Part shown: positions 56,301 to 62,300 of the stretch, in pieces | Numbering within the stretch: position 1 is the stretch's first letter | How the letters are laid out: each line of letters opens with the position of its first letter | Assembly (NCBI RefSeq): GCF_008807075.1 | Contig: NZ_CP035632.1 | Span: forward strand, 1,178,001-1,242,000 | Length of the DNA stretch: 64,000 bases | Source of the DNA: Synechococcus sp. RSCCF101 | GTDB taxonomy: Bacteria; Cyanobacteriota; Cyanobacteriia; PCC-6307; Cyanobiaceae | Direction of reading: 5' to 3' | Position numbers and translations under genes: made by a program | Notes under the pieces: model-generated | What the model was told of the DNA's origin: nothing | Seen by the model: only the letters and a program-made list of their open reading frames with translations | Databases searched by the model: none

Positions 56301-59300
56301 AACGCCACCTCGTAATCCGAGCTGTCGCTCGCCGGGAAGCCACCATCGAAGTTGCCGGCATCCGCCGCCGCATCCGATGTCGTCACACCCAGATCGCTGA
56401 TGTCGATCGCAGCAACGTCATCCACCGCAGGACCGTCATCGGCAAACTTCAGGTTCCCGCCGATCTGCGTCGTCAGGTCCTCCGTCACCACATCGCCGTC
56501 GCTGTCGGTGATCGTCACCGTCGCGGACAGCGCCACCTGACCGGCCAGATCCACCTGGTCGCTCGGGAACACCGCATTCGGATCACTCGGATCCGTATCC
56601 ACACGATCGTGCGTCAACGCTGCGTTCTGCGTCAGCGTCACCGTCCCCTTGTCGCTGTCCGTCACCTCAACCGTGAACGACGACGCTCCGGGCGCTGACA
56701 CATCAAACGCCGCATCCGTCGAGCCATACACCGTCTGGCCATCCGCACTCACGAACAGATAGATCGGCGCATCTGGACTTCCCTCCTCCGTCAGACCCGA
56801 ATCGATCAGACCAGACGCATTCGGCGTGCCCGTCAGGCTCAGCTCGAAATCATCCGCATCCTTGCTCGCTCCAGCATCGTCATCCGCTCCATAGCTCTCG
56901 ATCACAGCGTCCTCGAACGCCACCTCGTAATCCGAGCTGTCGCTCGCCGGGAAGCCACCATCGAAGTTGCCGGCATCCGCCGCCGCATCCGATGTCGTCA
57001 CACCCAGATCGCTGATGTCGATCGCAGCAACGTCATCCACCGCAGGACCGTCATCGGCAAACTTCAGGTTCCCGCCGATCTGCGTCGTCAGGTCCTCCGT
57101 CACCACATCGCCGTCGCTGTCGGTGATCGTCACCGTCGCGGACAGCGCCACCTGACCGGCCAGATCCACCTGGTCGCTCGGGAACACCGCATTCGGATCA
57201 CTCGGATCCGTATCCACACGATCGTGCGTCAACGCTGCGTTCTGCGTCAGCGTCACCGTCCCCTTGTCGCTGTCCGTCACCTCAACCGTGAACGACGACG
57301 CTCCGGGCGCTGACACATCAAACGCCGCATCCGTCGAGCCATACACCGTCTGGCCATCCGCACTCACGAACAGATAGATCGGCGCATCTGGACTTCCCTC
57401 CTCCGTCAGACCCGAATCGATCAGACCAGACGCATTCGGCGTGCCCGTCAGGCTCAGCTCGAAATCATCCGCATCCTTGCTCGCTCCAGCATCGTCATCC
57501 GCTCCATAGCTCTCGATCACAGCGTCCTCGAACGCCACCTCGTAATCCGAGCTGTCGCTCGCCGGGAAGCCACCATCGAAGTTGCCGGCATCCGCCGCCG
57601 CATCCGATGTCGTCACACCCAGATCGCTGATGTCGATCGCAGCAACGTCATCCACCGCAGGACCGTCATCGGCAAACTTCAGGTTCCCGCCGATCTGCGT
57701 CGTCAGGTCCTCCGTCACCACATCGCCGTCGCTGTCGGTGATCGTCACCGTCGCGGACAGCGCCACCTGACCGGCCAGATCCACCTGGTCGCTCGGGAAC
57801 ACCGCATTCGGATCACTCGGATCCGTATCCACACGATCGTGCGTCAACGCTGCGTTCTGCGTCAGCGTCACCGTCCCCTTGTCGCTGTCCGTCACCTCAA
57901 CCGTGAACGACGACGCTCCGGGCGCTGACACATCAAACGCCGCATCCGTCGAGCCATACACCGTCTGGCCATCCGCACTCACGAACAGATAGATCGGCGC
58001 ATCTGGACTTCCCTCCTCCGTCAGACCCGAATCGATCAGACCAGACGCATTCGGCGTGCCCGTCAGGCTCAGCTCGAAATCATCCGCATCCTTGCTCGCT
58101 CCAGCATCGTCATCCGCTCCATAGCTCTCGATCACAGCGTCCTCGAACGCCACCTCGTAATCCGAGCTGTCGCTCGCCGGGAAGCCACCATCGAAGTTGC
58201 CGGCATCCGCCGCCGCATCCGATGTCGTCACACCCAGATCGCTGATGTCGATCGCAGCAACGTCATCCACCGCAGGACCGTCATCGGCAAACTTCAGGTT
58301 CCCGCCGATCTGCGTCGTCAGGTCCTCCGTCACCACATCGCCGTCGCTGTCGGTGATCGTCACCGTCGCGGACAGCGCCACCTGACCGGCCAGATCCACC
58401 TGGTCGCTCGGGAACACCGCATTCGGATCACTCGGATCCGTATCCACACGATCGTGCGTCAACGCTGCGTTCTGCGTCAGCGTCACCGTCCCCTTGTCGC
58501 TGTCCGTCACCTCAACCGTGAACGACGACGCTCCGGGCGCTGACACATCAAACGCCGCATCCGTCGAGCCATACACCGTCTGGCCATCCGCACTCACGAA
58601 CAGATAGATCGGCGCATCTGGACTTCCCTCCTCCGTCAGACCCGAATCGATCAGACCAGACGCATTCGGCGTGCCCGTCAGGCTCAGCTCGAAATCATCC
58701 GCATCCTTGCTCGCTCCAGCATCGTCATCCGCTCCATAGCTCTCGATCACAGCGTCCTCGAACGCCACCTCGTAATCCGAGCTGTCGCTCGCCGGGAAGC
58801 CACCATCGAAGTTGCCGGCATCCGCCGCCGCATCCGATGTCGTCACACCCAGATCGCTGATGTCGATCGCAGCAACGTCATCCACCGCAGGACCGTCATC
58901 GGCAAACTTCAGGTTCCCGCCGATCTGCGTCGTCAGGTCCTCCGTCACCACATCGCCGTCGCTGTCGGTGATCGTCACCGTCGCGGACAGCGCCACCTGA
59001 CCGGCCAGATCCACCTGGTCGCTCGGGAACACCGCATTCGGATCACTCGGATCCGTATCCACACGATCGTGCGTCAACGCTGCGTTCTGCGTCAGCGTCA
59101 CCGTCCCCTTGTCGCTGTCCGTCACCTCAACCGTGAACGACGACGCTCCGGGCGCTGACACATCAAACGCCGCATCCGTCGAGCCATACACCGTCTGGCC
59201 ATCCGCACTCACGAACAGATAGATCGGCGCATCTGGACTTCCCTCCTCCGTCAGACCCGAATCGATCAGACCAGACGCATTCGGCGTGCCCGTCAGGCTC

Positions 59301-62300
59301 AGCTCGAAATCATCCGCATCCTTGCTCGCTCCAGCATCGTCATCCGCTCCATAGCTCTCGATCACAGCGTCCTCGAACGCCACCTCGTAATCCGAGCTGT
59401 CGCTCGCCGGGAAGCCACCATCGAAGTTGCCGGCATCCGCCGCCGCATCCGATGTCGTCACACCCAGATCGCTGATGTCGATCGCAGCAACGTCATCCAC
59501 CGCAGGACCGTCATCGGCAAACTTCAGGTTCCCGCCGATCTGCGTCGTCAGGTCCTCCGTCACCACATCGCCGTCGCTGTCGGTGATCGTCACCGTCGCG
59601 GACAGCGCCACCTGACCGGCCAGATCCACCTGGTCGCTCGGGAACACCGCATTCGGATCACTCGGATCCGTATCCACACGATCGTGCGTCAACGCTGCGT
59701 TCTGCGTCAGCGTCACCGTCCCCTTGTCGCTGTCCGTCACCTCAACCGTGAACGACGACGCTCCGGGCGCTGACACATCAAACGCCGCATCCGTCGAGCC
59801 ATACACCGTCTGGCCATCCGCACTCACGAACAGATAGATCGGCGCATCTGGACTTCCCTCCTCCGTCAGACCCGAATCGATCAGACCAGACGCATTCGGC
59901 GTGCCCGTCAGGCTCAGCTCGAAATCATCCGCATCCTTGCTCGCTCCAGCATCGTCATCCGCTCCATAGCTCTCGATCACAGCGTCCTCGAACGCCACCT
60001 CGTAATCCGAGCTGTCGCTCGCCGGGAAGCCACCATCGAAGTTGCCGGCATCCGCCGCCGCATCCGATGTCGTCACACCCAGATCGCTGATGTCGATCGC
60101 AGCAACGTCATCCACCGCAGGACCGTCATCGGCAAACTTCAGGTTCCCGCCGATCTGCGTCGTCAGGTCCTCCGTCACCACATCGCCGTCGCTGTCGGTG
60201 ATCGTCACCGTCGCGGACAGCGCCACCTGACCGGCCAGATCCACCTGGTCGCTCGGGAACACCGCATTCGGATCACTCGGATCCGTATCCACACGATCGT
60301 GCGTCAACGCTGCGTTCTGCGTCAGCGTCACCGTCCCCTTGTCGCTGTCCGTCACCTCAACCGTGAACGACGACGCTCCGGGCGCTGACACATCAAACGC
60401 CGCATCCGTCGAGCCATACACCGTCTGGCCATCCGCACTCACGAACAGATAGATCGGCGCATCTGGACTTCCCTCCTCCGTCAGACCCGAATCGATCAGA
60501 CCAGACGCATTCGGCGTGCCCGTCAGGCTCAGCTCGAAATCATCCGCATCCTTGCTCGCTCCAGCATCGTCATCCGCTCCATAGCTCTCGATCACAGCGT
60601 CCTCGAACGCCACCTCGTAATCCGAGCTGTCGCTCGCCGGGAAGCCACCATCGAAGTTGCCGGCATCCGCCGCCGCATCCGATGTCGTCACACCCAGATC
60701 GCTGATGTCGATCGCAGCAACGTCATCCACCGCAGGACCGTCATCGGCAAACTTCAGGTTCCCGCCGATCTGCGTCGTCAGGTCCTCCGTCACCACATCG
60801 CCGTCGCTGTCGGTGATCGTCACCGTCGCGGACAGCGCCACCTGACCGGCCAGATCCACCTGGTCGCTCGGGAACACCGCATTCGGATCACTCGGATCCG
60901 TATCCACACGATCGTGCGTCAACGCTGCGTTCTGCGTCAGCGTCACCGTCCCCTTGTCGCTGTCCGTCACCTCAACCGTGAACGACGACGCTCCGGGCGC
61001 TGACACATCAAACGCCGCATCCGTCGAGCCATACACCGTCTGGCCATCCGCACTCACGAACAGATAGATCGGCGCATCTGGACTTCCCTCCTCCGTCAGA
61101 CCCGAATCGATCAGACCAGACGCATTCGGCGTGCCCGTCAGGCTCAGCTCGAAATCATCCGCATCCTTGCTCGCTCCAGCATCGTCATCCGCTCCATAGC
61201 TCTCGATCACAGCGTCCTCGAACGCCACCTCGTAATCCGAGCTGTCGCTCGCCGGGAAGCCACCATCGAAGTTGCCGGCATCCGCCGCCGCATCCGATGT
61301 CGTCACACCCAGATCGCTGATGTCGATCGCAGCAACGTCATCCACCGCAGGACCGTCATCGGCAAACTTCAGGTTCCCGCCGATCTGCGTCGTCAGGTCC
61401 TCCGTCACCACATCGCCGTCGCTGTCGGTGATCGTCACCGTCGCGGACAGCGCCACCTGACCGGCCAGATCCACCTGGTCGCTCGGGAACACCGCATTCG
61501 GATCACTCGGATCCGTATCCACACGATCGTGCGTCAACGCTGCGTTCTGCGTCAGCGTCACCGTCCCCTTGTCGCTGTCCGTCACCTCAACCGTGAACGA
61601 CGACGCTCCGGGCGCTGACACATCAAACGCCGCATCCGTCGAGCCATACACCGTCTGGCCATCCGCACTCACGAACAGATAGATCGGCGCATCTGGACTT
61701 CCCTCCTCCGTCAGACCCGAATCGATCAGACCAGACGCATTCGGCGTGCCCGTCAGGCTCAGCTCGAAATCATCCGCATCCTTGCTCGCTCCAGCATCGT
61801 CATCCGCTCCATAGCTCTCGATCACAGCGTCCTCGAACGCCACCTCGTAATCCGAGCTGTCGCTCGCCGGGAAGCCACCATCGAAGTTGCCGGCATCCGC
61901 CGCCGCATCCGATGTCGTCACACCCAGATCGCTGATGTCGATCGCAGCAACGTCATCCACCGCAGGACCGTCATCGGCAAACTTCAGGTTCCCGCCGATC
62001 TGCGTCGTCAGGTCCTCCGTCACCACATCGCCGTCGCTGTCGGTGATCGTCACCGTCGCGGACAGCGCCACCTGACCGGCCAGATCCACCTGGTCGCTCG
62101 GGAACACCGCATTCGGATCACTCGGATCCGTATCCACACGATCGTGCGTCAACGCTGCGTTCTGCGTCAGCGTCACCGTCCCCTTGTCGCTGTCCGTCAC
62201 CTCAACCGTGAACGACGACGCTCCGGGCGCTGACACATCAAACGCCGCATCCGTCGAGCCATACACCGTCTGGCCATCCGCACTCACGAACAGATAGATC